From contig JAFUEX010000023.1 of the NCBI GenBank assembly GCA_017470165.1, forward strand, positions 1-64,000: a stretch of 64,000 nucleotides of DNA, given 5' to 3'. Source of the DNA: Alphaproteobacteria bacterium. Lineage in GTDB: Bacteria; Pseudomonadota; Alphaproteobacteria; RF32; CAG-239. The notes under the pieces were generated by a model that did no database searches, had not been told where the DNA came from, and saw only the letters and a program-made list of their open reading frames with translations. Every line of letters begins with the position of its first letter. The stretch's first letter is position 1. Positions 54,039-63,443 of the stretch are shown piece by piece. The position numbers and the translations under genes were made by a program.

Positions 54039-55124
54039 ATGAAAGTTGATATATTTGATTTTGACTTGCCGCGGGAGTTGATTGCCTCAGCACCGGTTTC
54101 GCCGCGTCACGCCTCCAGATTGCTGGATTTATCGGTTGAAGATAAAATCACCGATCGCCATTTCTGCGACTTGCCGGATATTTTGCGCGCCGGCGATTTG
54201 TTGGTTTGCAACGATACCAAAGTTATTCCCGCACGTTTATATGCTGCACGCGGAGAGGCCTTAGTCGAGGTAACGCTTTATCACCCAGAAGAGGGAGGAC
54301 GTTGGTGGTCGTTCATCAAAAACTCCAAGCGACTGCGTCTCAACGACATTATCCGCTTTTATAATGATGACGTAAGCGCAGATGCGTCTCCGTTTACGGC
54401 TCGGGTTTGCGCCAAAGATGAAGAAGACGGCGTATTGCTCGAGTTTTTGTGCGAAGCCGACTGCCTGCCGCAATATTTGCAGCAATTCGGCTATATGCCG
54501 CTGCCGCCCTACATTAAACGTGACCGCCCCGGCAAAGATTCTCTGTGGCACAAATTTAATGACCGCGAGAATTATCAAACGGTATATGCCTCCCATTCCG
54601 GTGCTGTAGCTGCTCCGACGGCGGGTCTGCATTTCACTGACGAGGTTATGGCTCGTTTGGCAGAAAAAGGAGTGCAACAACTGTTTATTACCCTGCACGT
54701 GGGCGCCGGAACTTTTCTGCCGGTAAAAACCGATGACACCGACAGTCACAAGATGCACGCCGAATTCGGACAAATCAGCGCTGAGGCAGCTGCGGCCGTC
54801 AACGAGGCCAAACGTCAGGGGCGCCGCATTATCGCGGTAGGCACCACCTCACTGCGCCTGTTGGAAAGCGCTGCCGATGAGCAAGGAATGGTTCATCCCT
54901 TTTGCGGAGAGACGGATATTTTTATTACCCCCGGCTATCGGTTTAAGGCTATAGATATGCTGATTACCAATTTTCACCTTCCCAAATCCACATTGTTTAT
55001 GTTGGTCTCGGCGGTGGCGGGATTGGAGCGGATGCGAGAGGCCTATGCTCACGCCATTGCCGAAAAATATCGTTTTTATTCTTATGGCGACAGTTCAATC
55101 ATCAAATGCGTAAATAAAATTTAA
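54039..55124 (+). CDS. queA: tRNA preQ1(34) S-adenosylmethionine ribosyltransferase-isomerase
   Basis: The protein has 361 residues from the ATG at 54039 with AAGGA upstream. It has FDFDLPRELIA at the start, FGYMPLPPYI, and the GAVAAPTAGLHF and HVGAGTFLPVK signatures of QueA. It adds the ribosyl part of S-adenosylmethionine to preQ1 in tRNA during queuosine synthesis. Length is typical. The gene before it is divergent. Confidence 0.94.
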   Translation: MKVDIFDFDLPRELIASAPVSPRHASRLLDLSVEDKITDRHFCDLPDILRAGDLLVCNDTKVIPARLYAARGEALVEVTLYHPEEGGRWWSFIKNSKRLRLNDIIRFYNDDVSADASPFTARVCAKDEEDGVLLEFLCEADCLPQYLQQFGYMPLPPYIKRDRPGKDSLWHKFNDRENYQTVYASHSGAVAAPTAGLHFTDEVMARLAEKGVQQLFITLHVGAGTFLPVKTDDTDSHKMHAEFGQISAEAAAAVNEAKRQGRRIIAVGTTSLRLLESAADEQGMVHPFCGETDIFITPGYRFKAIDMLITNFHLPKSTLFMLVSAVAGLERMREAYAHAIAEKYRFYSYGDSSIIKCVNKI

Positions 55125-55173
55125 CCTTTTGGCGTTAGAATAGTCTCTTGAAAAAAATAACTTGAGAGATGGA

Positions 55174-56346
55174 ATGTATCGCCTGATTGAAAAATACATT
55201 AATATTTGCGGCAATATGCTGTTGCCTTGTTTTTTGTTTGCCTTGAGCCTGATTGCCTATCTGCTCAGCGGCGGGTTTGATTATGGGCGAGCTTTGCTGT
55301 ATCATCGGTTGTTTATCGGCGGCAGTATATTAATCGGGATGGTTTTGCTGTATTTTAATCGCGGCCGCCTGTTGTTTTTGACCTTAAGTTTGTTCGTTGC
55401 TTATATCGGGCTCAATTTTCTCAAGCGCGGATATATTGACGAAACAACAGCGCAAATTTATTATGCCAATTTGGCCGTGATGTTACCGCTGAACTGTTTG
55501 TTTTTCTATTTTTATGCGCCGCGGCGTTTGCTATCCTTGTCGGCCTTGTTATGTTTGCTGGGGCTGGCGCTGGAATATATTTTGCTGGAGTTTTTGGCGG
55601 CCGAGCATTTGGCATTGGCCTATTATCAAGACGGGATTAATCTGCCGGCACTCTCAGCCTTTGCCGCGGCCTTGCTGTGCCCGTTGTGGCGGGCCGCGCG
55701 CACCGGCGACTTTTACGACTACGGCAGTTTGTTTATTATAGCAGCGGCGGGTTGCGGAGTTTATTTTTATACTTCGGCTTCGGCACTGAGTTTGTTCTTT
55801 TTTGTTGCGGCACTCATCAGTTTGCTGGTGATTATCCGTCAGCTTCTGCAAAGTTATCTCTACGACAGCGAAACTTTTGTTTACAATCGGCTGTCATATT
55901 TGCGCCATAGTAAGCGCTTCCCGCCCAAATACAGTCTGGGTGTCATTGCCGTGGATGGTTTTGACGGGCTGAACCGCGCGCTTTCGGGGCGCCAGCGGCA
56001 AGAATTGCTGCTGCTGTTGATTGAAATTATGCAGGAAAACATCGGCGAGGACGCATCAATTTACCGCTATGACACCAATAATTTTGTAATTGTCTGTGAA
56101 AAAACCGGCCTTAAGGAAATTTATGAGACTTTTGAGGCAATTCGCCGTTCGGTTGCCGCGGCGGAATTCGTTTTGAGCGGGAGGCGCACTCAACTCAAGG
56201 TAACCATATCCGGCGGCATTGCCGAAAAACGCCGTGTTGATACCGGAGCGGCTGCCGTTTTAATGCGCGCTAACGCCGAGATGCAAAAAACTCTGGCTTT
56301 CACCGGCAATGTCATTTCGCCGGCACCCAAAAGTTCGCGCAAATAA
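55174..56346 (+). CDS. Membrane protein with degenerate GGDEF-like domain
   Basis: The 390-residue protein has six to seven membrane helices in the first 210 residues, then a C-terminal domain with the fold pattern of a diguanylate cyclase (LGVIAVDGFDGLNRALSGRQRQELLLLL..., then SGGIAEKR). The catalytic GGDEF loop is replaced by DTNNF (in RYDTNNFVIV). It is thus unlikely to make cyclic di-GMP and may be a sensor or binding protein. It follows queA and converges with lgt. The start at 55174 is preferred over TTG at 55162. Confidence 0.65.
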   Translation: MYRLIEKYINICGNMLLPCFLFALSLIAYLLSGGFDYGRALLYHRLFIGGSILIGMVLLYFNRGRLLFLTLSLFVAYIGLNFLKRGYIDETTAQIYYANLAVMLPLNCLFFYFYAPRRLLSLSALLCLLGLALEYILLEFLAAEHLALAYYQDGINLPALSAFAAALLCPLWRAARTGDFYDYGSLFIIAAAGCGVYFYTSASALSLFFFVAALISLLVIIRQLLQSYLYDSETFVYNRLSYLRHSKRFPPKYSLGVIAVDGFDGLNRALSGRQRQELLLLLIEIMQENIGEDASIYRYDTNNFVIVCEKTGLKEIYETFEAIRRSVAAAEFVLSGRRTQLKVTISGGIAEKRRVDTGAAAVLMRANAEMQKTLAFTGNVISPAPKSSRK

Positions 56347-56356
56347 AAACGAATCC

Positions 56357-57157
56357 TCAATTCTTTTTCGGAAACACCCAAGCATAAACCAGCACGGCCA
56401 ATCCGACAAACACCATCGGCACCGAGAGCATCTGTCCCATAGTTATGCTGCCGAAAAAGAATCCCAGATGGGCATCGGGTTGCCGAAACTGCTCCAAAGC
56501 AATCCGAAACACTCCGTATAACAAAACAAACCCTCCAGAGACCACTCCATACCTTTCACGTAGCTTGGCACACCGCCAAAGTGCGTTCAGTACCACAAAC
56601 ATCACCAGTCCTTCCAAGCAAGCCTCGTAGAGCTGCGAAGGATGACGCGGAATATAACCTCCGGCCGGAAATTTCACCGCCCATGCAACATCGCTCGGAC
56701 GTCCCCATAATTCATCATTCACAAAATTGGCAATCCGCCCCAAAAATATGCCGATAGGACAAAAAATTGCCACCAAATCGGTTGCCTGTAAAAAACGCCA
56801 TTTATAATTTTTGGCATAAAGCCATGCTGCAATAATCACACCCAACACTCCACCGTGAAACGACATTCCGCCTTTCCACAGCTCCAAAAGGTGCCAAGGG
56901 CGCAGCCACATTTCGGCACCGCCGTAGAAAACGGCATATCCCAGTCTTCCGCCGATAATTATACCCATAGTGACATAAAAAACCAAATCTTCCATCTGCC
57001 CTTTGGTGTAGCCCAACTTAAATTTGCGGTTATACCACCATAACATCAGCCAAGCCAAAGCAATGCCAAACAAATAAGCCAACGAATACCACCGGATAGC
57101 TAAGGGGCCAAAAGCAAATGCAATCGGCGAAATCGCCGGATAATCCAAACCGTTCAT
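56357..57157 (-). CDS. lgt: Prolipoprotein diacylglyceryl transferase
   Basis: The 266-residue membrane protein has GGRLGYAVFYG, the Lgt signature RIANFVNDELWGRPS, and the RHPSQLYEA motif. It transfers the diacylglyceryl group to the lipobox cysteine of prolipoproteins, including the several lipoproteins of the T4SS here. Length and membrane pattern are typical. Confidence 0.94.
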   Translation of the reverse strand: MNGLDYPAISPIAFAFGPLAIRWYSLAYLFGIALAWLMLWWYNRKFKLGYTKGQMEDLVFYVTMGIIIGGRLGYAVFYGGAEMWLRPWHLLELWKGGMSFHGGVLGVIIAAWLYAKNYKWRFLQATDLVAIFCPIGIFLGRIANFVNDELWGRPSDVAWAVKFPAGGYIPRHPSQLYEACLEGLVMFVVLNALWRCAKLRERYGVVSGGFVLLYGVFRIALEQFRQPDAHLGFFFGSITMGQMLSVPMVFVGLAVLVYAWVFPKKN

Positions 57158-57425
57158 TATTTATTTTTCCTCTTAAATCTTAATTTTTCCGTCTCAATCT
57201 AACCGATAAATTAAAAAATTCTTAAAGGGTTATAATATATCCACATTAAAAAAAATCAAAAACTTTTTTATGCGCCTAATTCTATGATTTTACAGCAAAC
57301 TTCAAAAAAATTTTTATCCACAATGCGGAAAAAAGTGGAAAAAAACGACTCGATAATTGCTTTTGCGACTCGCTTTGGGCAACCTCGAATTGTAAACCGA
57401 CAAGCAAGGATATGGGAGATTAGTA

Positions 57426-57923
57426 ATGCAACCGGCACTGCAAGCAGCTTTTTTTGAAAACCCGATTGATATGGTCGAGAACATTTTTGCCGCTCGCTCT
57501 TTTGAACTGGAGCGTCGCAGTCCTACCGAAGTGGTGGTTGAAGTGCAGGGAAAATGGAACAATATGCTGTTGTTTTTTGCGTGGGAACAATCAATGAAAT
57601 GCTTGCATATTTCGTGTTTGGTCGATGTCAAAAATATGTTGGTTGACCGCAGCAAAATTTTCGAGCTTTTGGCAATGGTCAATGAGAATCTGTGGGTTGG
57701 GCACTTTTCTTATTGGACCGAGCAAAATATGCCGGTTTTCAAACATTCGCTTTTTCTCAACCGCGGTGATGAGTATTTTGAAGACAAAATCGCGCAGATG
57801 ATTGATATTGCGATTAAAGAGTGCGAGCGGATGTATCCGGTCTTTAAGGCGGTTCTTACCAAAGGAGTGCCGCCGGCCGAGGCGCTTTATCCCTTTGAGA
57901 TGGAAACTTACGGCCGAGCCTGA
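57426..57923 (+). CDS. YbjN-domain protein
   Basis: The 165-residue soluble protein has the pattern of the YbjN / type III chaperone-like family common in Alphaproteobacteria: NPIDMVENI at the start, CLVDVKNMLVDRSKIFELLAMVNENLWVGHF in the middle, and a final helix. GGGAG precedes the ATG. Function of the family is unclear, perhaps chaperone-like. A strong terminator follows. Confidence 0.8.
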   Translation: MQPALQAAFFENPIDMVENIFAARSFELERRSPTEVVVEVQGKWNNMLLFFAWEQSMKCLHISCLVDVKNMLVDRSKIFELLAMVNENLWVGHFSYWTEQNMPVFKHSLFLNRGDEYFEDKIAQMIDIAIKECERMYPVFKAVLTKGVPPAEALYPFEMETYGRA

Positions 57924-57953
57924 GTTGCTTTCTTTAGGCGAGAAAAAAAGCCA

Positions 57954-57987
57954 CAAAAAAACAGCCTGATTAAGGGCTGTTTTTTTG
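57954..57987. terminator. Terminator between YbjN gene and ACP-like cluster
   Basis: A-run plus ACAGCC pairs with GGCTGT plus T-run around an eight-base loop. It serves the plus-strand gene and also the minus-strand gene ending at 57989. Confidence 0.8.
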
Positions 57988-57988
57988 G

Positions 57989-58219
57989 TTAGACTTCTTC
58001 TAGAAACTCCATTATGTCGTTGATGCAATGGGCGCTTATGAATGCCTCTTCCAGCAATTCGACTTGCAGCGCATCCTCAACCTTGCTCAGCAAATCAATC
58101 ACTCGATTGGCTGAGAGCCCCAAATCCCTTTCAAAAAGAGAACACGGAGCAATTTGTGATTCATCCAGACCGCAATAGCCTGCAACCACACTCAGCACTG
58201 TGTTATAGACTCCTTCCAT
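57989..58219 (-). CDS. Acyl-carrier-protein-like protein without the phosphopantetheine serine
   Basis: The 76-residue protein has the helical layout of an acyl carrier protein, with the helix II region reading DLGLSANRVIDL. At the place of the DSL motif it has SAN, so the serine for the phosphopantetheine arm is replaced by alanine (a serine lies one residue earlier). It is probably not modified in the normal way. It is the last of four ACP-like genes, seven bases after the previous one. Function is unknown. Confidence 0.65.
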   Translation of the reverse strand: MEGVYNTVLSVVAGYCGLDESQIAPCSLFERDLGLSANRVIDLLSKVEDALQVELLEEAFISAHCINDIMEFLEEV

Positions 58220-58226
58220 ATGCCGG

Positions 58227-58466
58227 CTATGATTTAAGGGTTACCAGCAAGTCCACCAATTGGCCAACTGTTTTAATCTCCAGCGTGCCATGGTCTATAC
58301 TAACGCCGAATTCATCTTCGACTTTCATGACCAGCTCGATTATTTCCAAGCTGTCCATCTCGAGATCGGTATGGAACTGTGCTTCTTCAACTATATTAAT
58401 AGCTTCACAGCCATATTCGTTGATAAGAAGTCCTTTTAATTGTTTGAAAATTTCTTCTCTTTGCAT
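58227..58466 (-). CDS. Acyl-carrier protein, accessory, with intact DSL motif
   Basis: The protein has 79 residues from the ATG at 58466; the longer reading is upstream leader. It has LEMDSLEIIEL with the attachment serine, and helix III ends normally. It is a carrier-type domain that could carry an acyl or amino acid group; the partner enzyme is not in the window. It has its own promoter (58521-58549) and an A-rich leader with no Shine-Dalgarno sequence. Confidence 0.78.
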   Translation of the reverse strand: MQREEIFKQLKGLLINEYGCEAINIVEEAQFHTDLEMDSLEIIELVMKVEDEFGVSIDHGTLEIKTVGQLVDLLVTLKS

Positions 58467-58520
58467 TTTCTTAATTTTTTTAATTAGTACTAATTTAACA
58501 AAAATATATTTTACGTTACA

Positions 58521-58549
58521 TTTATAGACAAAAAAACGCCGCATTGCAA
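58521..58549 (-). promoter_or_regulatory. Sigma-70-type promoter of the accessory carrier protein
   Basis: On the minus strand TTGCAA (58544-58549), 17-base spacer, TATAAA (58521-58526). The spacer TGCGGCGTTTTTTTGTC resembles the one at 49600-49616. Confidence 0.65.
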
Positions 58550-58559
58550 CAAAAAAATG

Positions 58560-58590
58560 AACCTGCCACTGATTTTTTTCAGGGCAGGTT
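58560..58590 (-). terminator. Terminator after the 94-residue carrier-like gene
   Basis: AACCTGCC (58560-58567) pairs with GGCAGGTT (58583-58590); on the minus strand a T run follows. Confidence 0.7.
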
Positions 58591-58616
58591 CCAATCAATT
58601 AGTTATTAACCTGTGT

Positions 58617-58901
58617 TTATTCACTTTTGTCATCCGATTCCGCACATGGCAGGTCGTCAGGATTGGCATAAAAACAGATAGCACTGATCAAATCGCCTAC
58701 GGTCTTAATTTGTTTGACATCCAACGGAGACTCGAATTTGAAATGCTTGGCAACACATATCAGCAAATCGAAAACATCGACATCTTCCGCCAATACAAAC
58801 AATATGTCATTTTCATCAATAGCGATTCCCTCGCGCAAATTCAAAACTTGCTTCATTACAGGGTAAAGCCAGTTTTTAATGTTTTGTTTTGTCTTGTCCA
58901 T
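58617..58901 (-). CDS. Acyl-carrier-protein-like protein lacking the DSL serine
   Basis: The 94-residue protein has the carrier-protein helix pattern: the first helix, a long loop, then AEDVDVFDLLICVAKHF where DSLDTVEL is expected, and a third part with KTVGDLISAI. The serine is replaced (DVF), so no phosphopantetheine arm is expected. The leader is A/T-rich (ends TTTATTACTATG) with no ribosome site. Confidence 0.6.
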   Translation of the reverse strand: MDKTKQNIKNWLYPVMKQVLNLREGIAIDENDILFVLAEDVDVFDLLICVAKHFKFESPLDVKQIKTVGDLISAICFYANPDDLPCAESDDKSE

Positions 58902-58978
58902 AGTAATAAAATTTATAAATAATATTCAATGTGGTTGTTATCCTACACTTTTTTGTAAAATTTGCAACAAAAAAAAAT

Positions 58979-59019
58979 CTTCTCGCGTGATGCTGTATTA
59001 CACGGCCTCAGGCGAGAAG
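58979..59019 (-). terminator. Terminator after the 84-residue carrier gene
   Basis: CTTCTCGCGTGA (58979-58990) pairs with TCAGGCGAGAAG (59008-59019) with one mismatch; a T run follows on the minus strand. Confidence 0.7.
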
Positions 59020-59024
59020 AATCA

Positions 59025-59279
59025 TCATTTAATCTTAGCGGCAATATAATCCGCAACATCCGACATTTGCTTCCATTCTACAAAAGCCAGCTCATCGGGG
59101 ATTTCCACTTTAAATTTTTTCTCCAACTCGCAGACCAGCTCTACCATATCTAAACTGCAAGGATACAGATCCTCAAAACGGGAGTCGGGATGAATTTCAT
59201 CCTCGGTGGTGTGAAACGCCACAGCTGCTAAAGGCAGAATTTGCGCAAAAACGTCTTTTTTCGTGGTATTCATAATCAT
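59025..59279 (-). CDS. Acyl-carrier-protein-like protein with CSL in place of DSL
   Basis: The 84-residue protein has the attachment motif LYPCSLDMVELV, so the serine is kept but the aspartate is cysteine. Helix III and the end (VADYIAAKI) are ACP-like. It could still be modified. It is the first of the four small carrier-like genes after mltG. The start is an ATG at 59279 or 59273 with no ribosome site. Confidence 0.68.
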   Translation of the reverse strand: MIMNTTKKDVFAQILPLAAVAFHTTEDEIHPDSRFEDLYPCSLDMVELVCELEKKFKVEIPDELAFVEWKQMSDVADYIAAKIK

Positions 59280-59286
59280 AATAAAA

Positions 59287-59316
59287 TATAGGGTTAAAAA
59301 TTATAGGGTTAAAAAT
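59287..59316. repeat. Tandem 15-base direct repeat in the leader
   Basis: TATAGGGTTAAAAAT occurs twice back to back (59287-59301 and 59302-59316), just upstream of the carrier-like gene. It could be a regulatory site or a slippage product. Confidence 0.65.
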
Positions 59317-59362
59317 ACATTATCTTTATCAATTTAACCCTTAATCCAACCCCATTCAAGTA

Positions 59363-60340
59363 TTATTTCGACTTTTTTCTATATTCCGCGACATTGTTAT
59401 TATGCTGTTGCAAACTCTTTGCAAACCGGTGCCCGCCGTTACCGCTGGCCACAAAATACAAATAGCTGCCGGATGAGGGATGCGCCGAGGCTTGTAAGGA
59501 CGCCTTTCCCGGAGAGCATATCGGGGCCGGCGGCAAACCATAATAAACATAAGTATTATAAGGGCTGTCAAAGCTCAAATCTTTTTTGCTCAAAGCTCGC
59601 CCCAGCTCCTTTTTTCCTTCGGTCAAGGCATAAATAACCGTCGGGTCGGTTTGCAATTTCATTCCTAAATTAAGCCGGTTGATAAACACCGATGCAACCA
59701 GCGGACGCTCATCGGAAACGCCGGTTTCTTTCTCCACGATGGAGGCCAGCACCAGCAGCTCGCGTTTGTCTTGTAACGGCAGGTTTTTGTCGCGATTATT
59801 CCACGCCTCATCCAATGCCTGTTCCATAGCCTTTTGTGCCATTGCAACTATATCATCGCGCTTATCACCGCGCTTAAAGGTATAAGTCTCCGGCAACATT
59901 GCCCCCTCTGAGGGAGATTTGGTAATTTCGCCCTGCAGTACCTCGTTGTCGGCAATAATATTCAACATCTCTTTAACGGTGAGTCCTTCGGGCAATGTCA
60001 GGCGATGAAACACCACCTCACCCGAAGTAATCTTTTGCAAAATATCCTCCATCGAATCCTGCGGGGTTATCTCATATTCTCCGGCCTTAAGTTTGGTTTC
60101 CACCCCGCGAAGTTTGGCCAACACTCTAAAAACCGGTGCACTGCCGATAAACTTGCCGTCTTTCAAGCTCTGCGCCAGTTGATATACTCCGGTTCCCTTT
60201 TCTAACATTATCAACTTGGGCTCTTGCCAATAACCCAAAGGGGTGGTGCAATAGCTGTCAAAAATTTTCTGCGCGACCAAAACCGCTCCCCCCAAAACAA
60301 ATATTACGGCAAACAGAAGCCGGTATTTCCATTTTTTCAT
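59363..60340 (-). CDS. mltG: Endolytic murein transglycosylase MltG
   Basis: The 325-residue protein has an N-terminal membrane helix (about 7-25), a LysM-like segment and the YceG/MltG domain with the catalytic motif ASIVEKETG (residues 199-207) and LQTDPTVIYAL. It cuts nascent glycan strands at the inner membrane and sets their length. It lies downstream of acpP but fabF, usually between them in Alphaproteobacteria, is absent here. Confidence 0.93.
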   Translation of the reverse strand: MKKWKYRLLFAVIFVLGGAVLVAQKIFDSYCTTPLGYWQEPKLIMLEKGTGVYQLAQSLKDGKFIGSAPVFRVLAKLRGVETKLKAGEYEITPQDSMEDILQKITSGEVVFHRLTLPEGLTVKEMLNIIADNEVLQGEITKSPSEGAMLPETYTFKRGDKRDDIVAMAQKAMEQALDEAWNNRDKNLPLQDKRELLVLASIVEKETGVSDERPLVASVFINRLNLGMKLQTDPTVIYALTEGKKELGRALSKKDLSFDSPYNTYVYYGLPPAPICSPGKASLQASAHPSSGSYLYFVASGNGGHRFAKSLQQHNNNVAEYRKKSK

Positions 60341-60373
60341 TAATTCGGCACTCGTCTTAAAATTACCAAAATA

Positions 60374-60403
60374 AAACTCGCCTCACAAATTTAAGGCGAG
60401 TTT
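60374..60403 (-). terminator. Terminator after acpP
   Basis: AAACTCGCCT (60374-60383) pairs perfectly with AGGCGAGTTT (60394-60403). It lies between acpP and mltG, so most acpP transcripts probably stop here. Confidence 0.8.
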
Positions 60404-60433
60404 CATTAATTTTTTCAATAAAGCCTTACAGAC

Positions 60434-60667
60434 TTAAGCATTCTTCGAAAGATAGTCAATAGCATCTTTCACAGTCAGAATTTTCTCGGCGGCTTCATCA
60501 GGAATCTCACAACCGAACTCTTCCTCAAAAGCCATAACCAATTCTACTGTATCCAAACTATCCGCGCCCAAATCGTCAATAAAGCTGGCGTCCTCAGTAA
60601 CCTTAGATTCTTCTACGCCAAGATGCTCGGCAACGATTTTCTTAACGCGATTTGCTGTATCAGTCAT
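60434..60667 (-). CDS. acpP: Acyl carrier protein of fatty acid synthesis
   Basis: The 77-residue protein has the canonical [27 protein letters not shown] sequence pattern (shown here only in part: [10 protein letters not shown]) with the attachment serine. It carries growing acyl chains on phosphopantetheine. It is the housekeeping member; the four carrier-like genes downstream are much more divergent. The leader before the start contains GAGG. Confidence 0.96.
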   Translation of the reverse strand: MTDTANRVKKIVAEHLGVEESKVTEDASFIDDLGADSLDTVELVMAFEEEFGCEIPDEAAEKILTVKDAIDYLSKNA

Positions 60668-60921
60668 AATGTAAACCTCTAAAAAATTAAAACAATTAAC
60701 AAAACCTTTTCCAAGGCTGTTCAGAACTAGTTAGCACTATTTTATCTAATTTGACAAGCATTATTTACAAATTTCTCACAATTTGCCCGTTTATTCTTTC
60801 AAATAGTATCGAATTGGTTGTTTACAAGAGTGGTTATCATCTCAACAAATAATATTGACAAATTTGCATCCCAATCATATCTTGATAGAGAATTATCTGT
60901 CATATTAAGGAGTGTTTAGGA

Positions 60922-61197
60922 ATGAAAAAGGTAGTTTATATTGTTGTTGTATTGGCTTTGCTGTTGGCCTTGGCTTATTTCTTGAAAGGAATGAACAAAC
61001 CGGTTCAGGCCCCTCAAGAAGAGGTCGTTGCCGTTGAAGAAACAGTTGTCAGTGATGACAACGGAACGGTTACCGAGGAAGAGGTTGTAGTTGTTGACGA
61101 GGAGCCCGCCGCAGAAGAGCCGGAAGTGGTTGCCGAGGATGTGGTTGAAGAAAACCCCGAATTGACTGCCGACGAAGGCGAAACCATCGTTGAATAA
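60922..61197 (+). CDS. Small acidic single-pass membrane protein
   Basis: The 91-residue protein has one N-terminal membrane helix (about 4-21) and a strongly acidic Glu/Val/Asp tail. AAGGAG precedes the ATG. The N-terminus may also be read as an uncleaved signal, leaving the tail in the periplasm. No family is recognised. A perfect terminator follows. Confidence 0.7.
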   Translation: MKKVVYIVVVLALLLALAYFLKGMNKPVQAPQEEVVAVEETVVSDDNGTVTEEEVVVVDEEPAAEEPEVVAEDVVEENPELTADEGETIVE

Positions 61198-61214
61198 CCT
61201 GTTTTAGGTTTCTG

Positions 61215-61247
61215 CCTCCCGACTTTGCAAAGTCGGGAGGTTTTTTT
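61215..61247 (+). terminator. Strong intrinsic terminator after the acidic membrane protein
   Basis: CCTCCCGACTTT (61215-61226) pairs perfectly with AAAGTCGGGAGG (61229-61240), followed by seven T. Confidence 0.9.
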
Positions 61248-61341
61248 AATCGGGCATCAGGGATTTTTTGCTAAAAGGCATTATGCGATTGGCTTTTTTT
61301 AGCGATTTTTCTTTACGGTAAAAGCGTTTTTTAATGACAAG

Positions 61342-61369
61342 AAAAAACTCCCGATGCGAACATCGGGAG
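61342..61369 (-). terminator. Terminator after groEL
   Basis: CTCCCGATG (61348-61356) pairs with CATCGGGAG (61361-61369) around a four-base loop. On the minus strand a T run follows. Confidence 0.88.
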
Positions 61370-61395
61370 CTCTAAGAAGAAAAGTTCTATAATGA

Positions 61396-63358
<1,963 letters not shown>

Positions 63359-63379
63359 TTTCATTACTCCATTAGTTTT

Positions 63380-63419
63380 AACTAAACCTTTAGTTAGTTA
63401 TCAAATCAGGCATTGTCAA
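63380..63419 (-). promoter_or_regulatory. groESL promoter with overlapping palindrome (not CIRCE)
   Basis: On the minus strand TTGACA (63414-63419) and TAACTA (63391-63396) are separated by 17 bases. The perfect palindrome AACTAAACCTTTAGTT (63380-63395) covers the -10 box. It is not the CIRCE element (TTAGCACTC-N9-GAGTGCTAA), so heat control may use another repressor. Confidence 0.6.
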
Positions 63420-63443
63420 GAGAGGGGAAAAATTTTTTGGTAA

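Noticed and set aside
63380-63395. CIRCE element
   Set aside because: The palindrome has a different sequence and no nine-base spacer.
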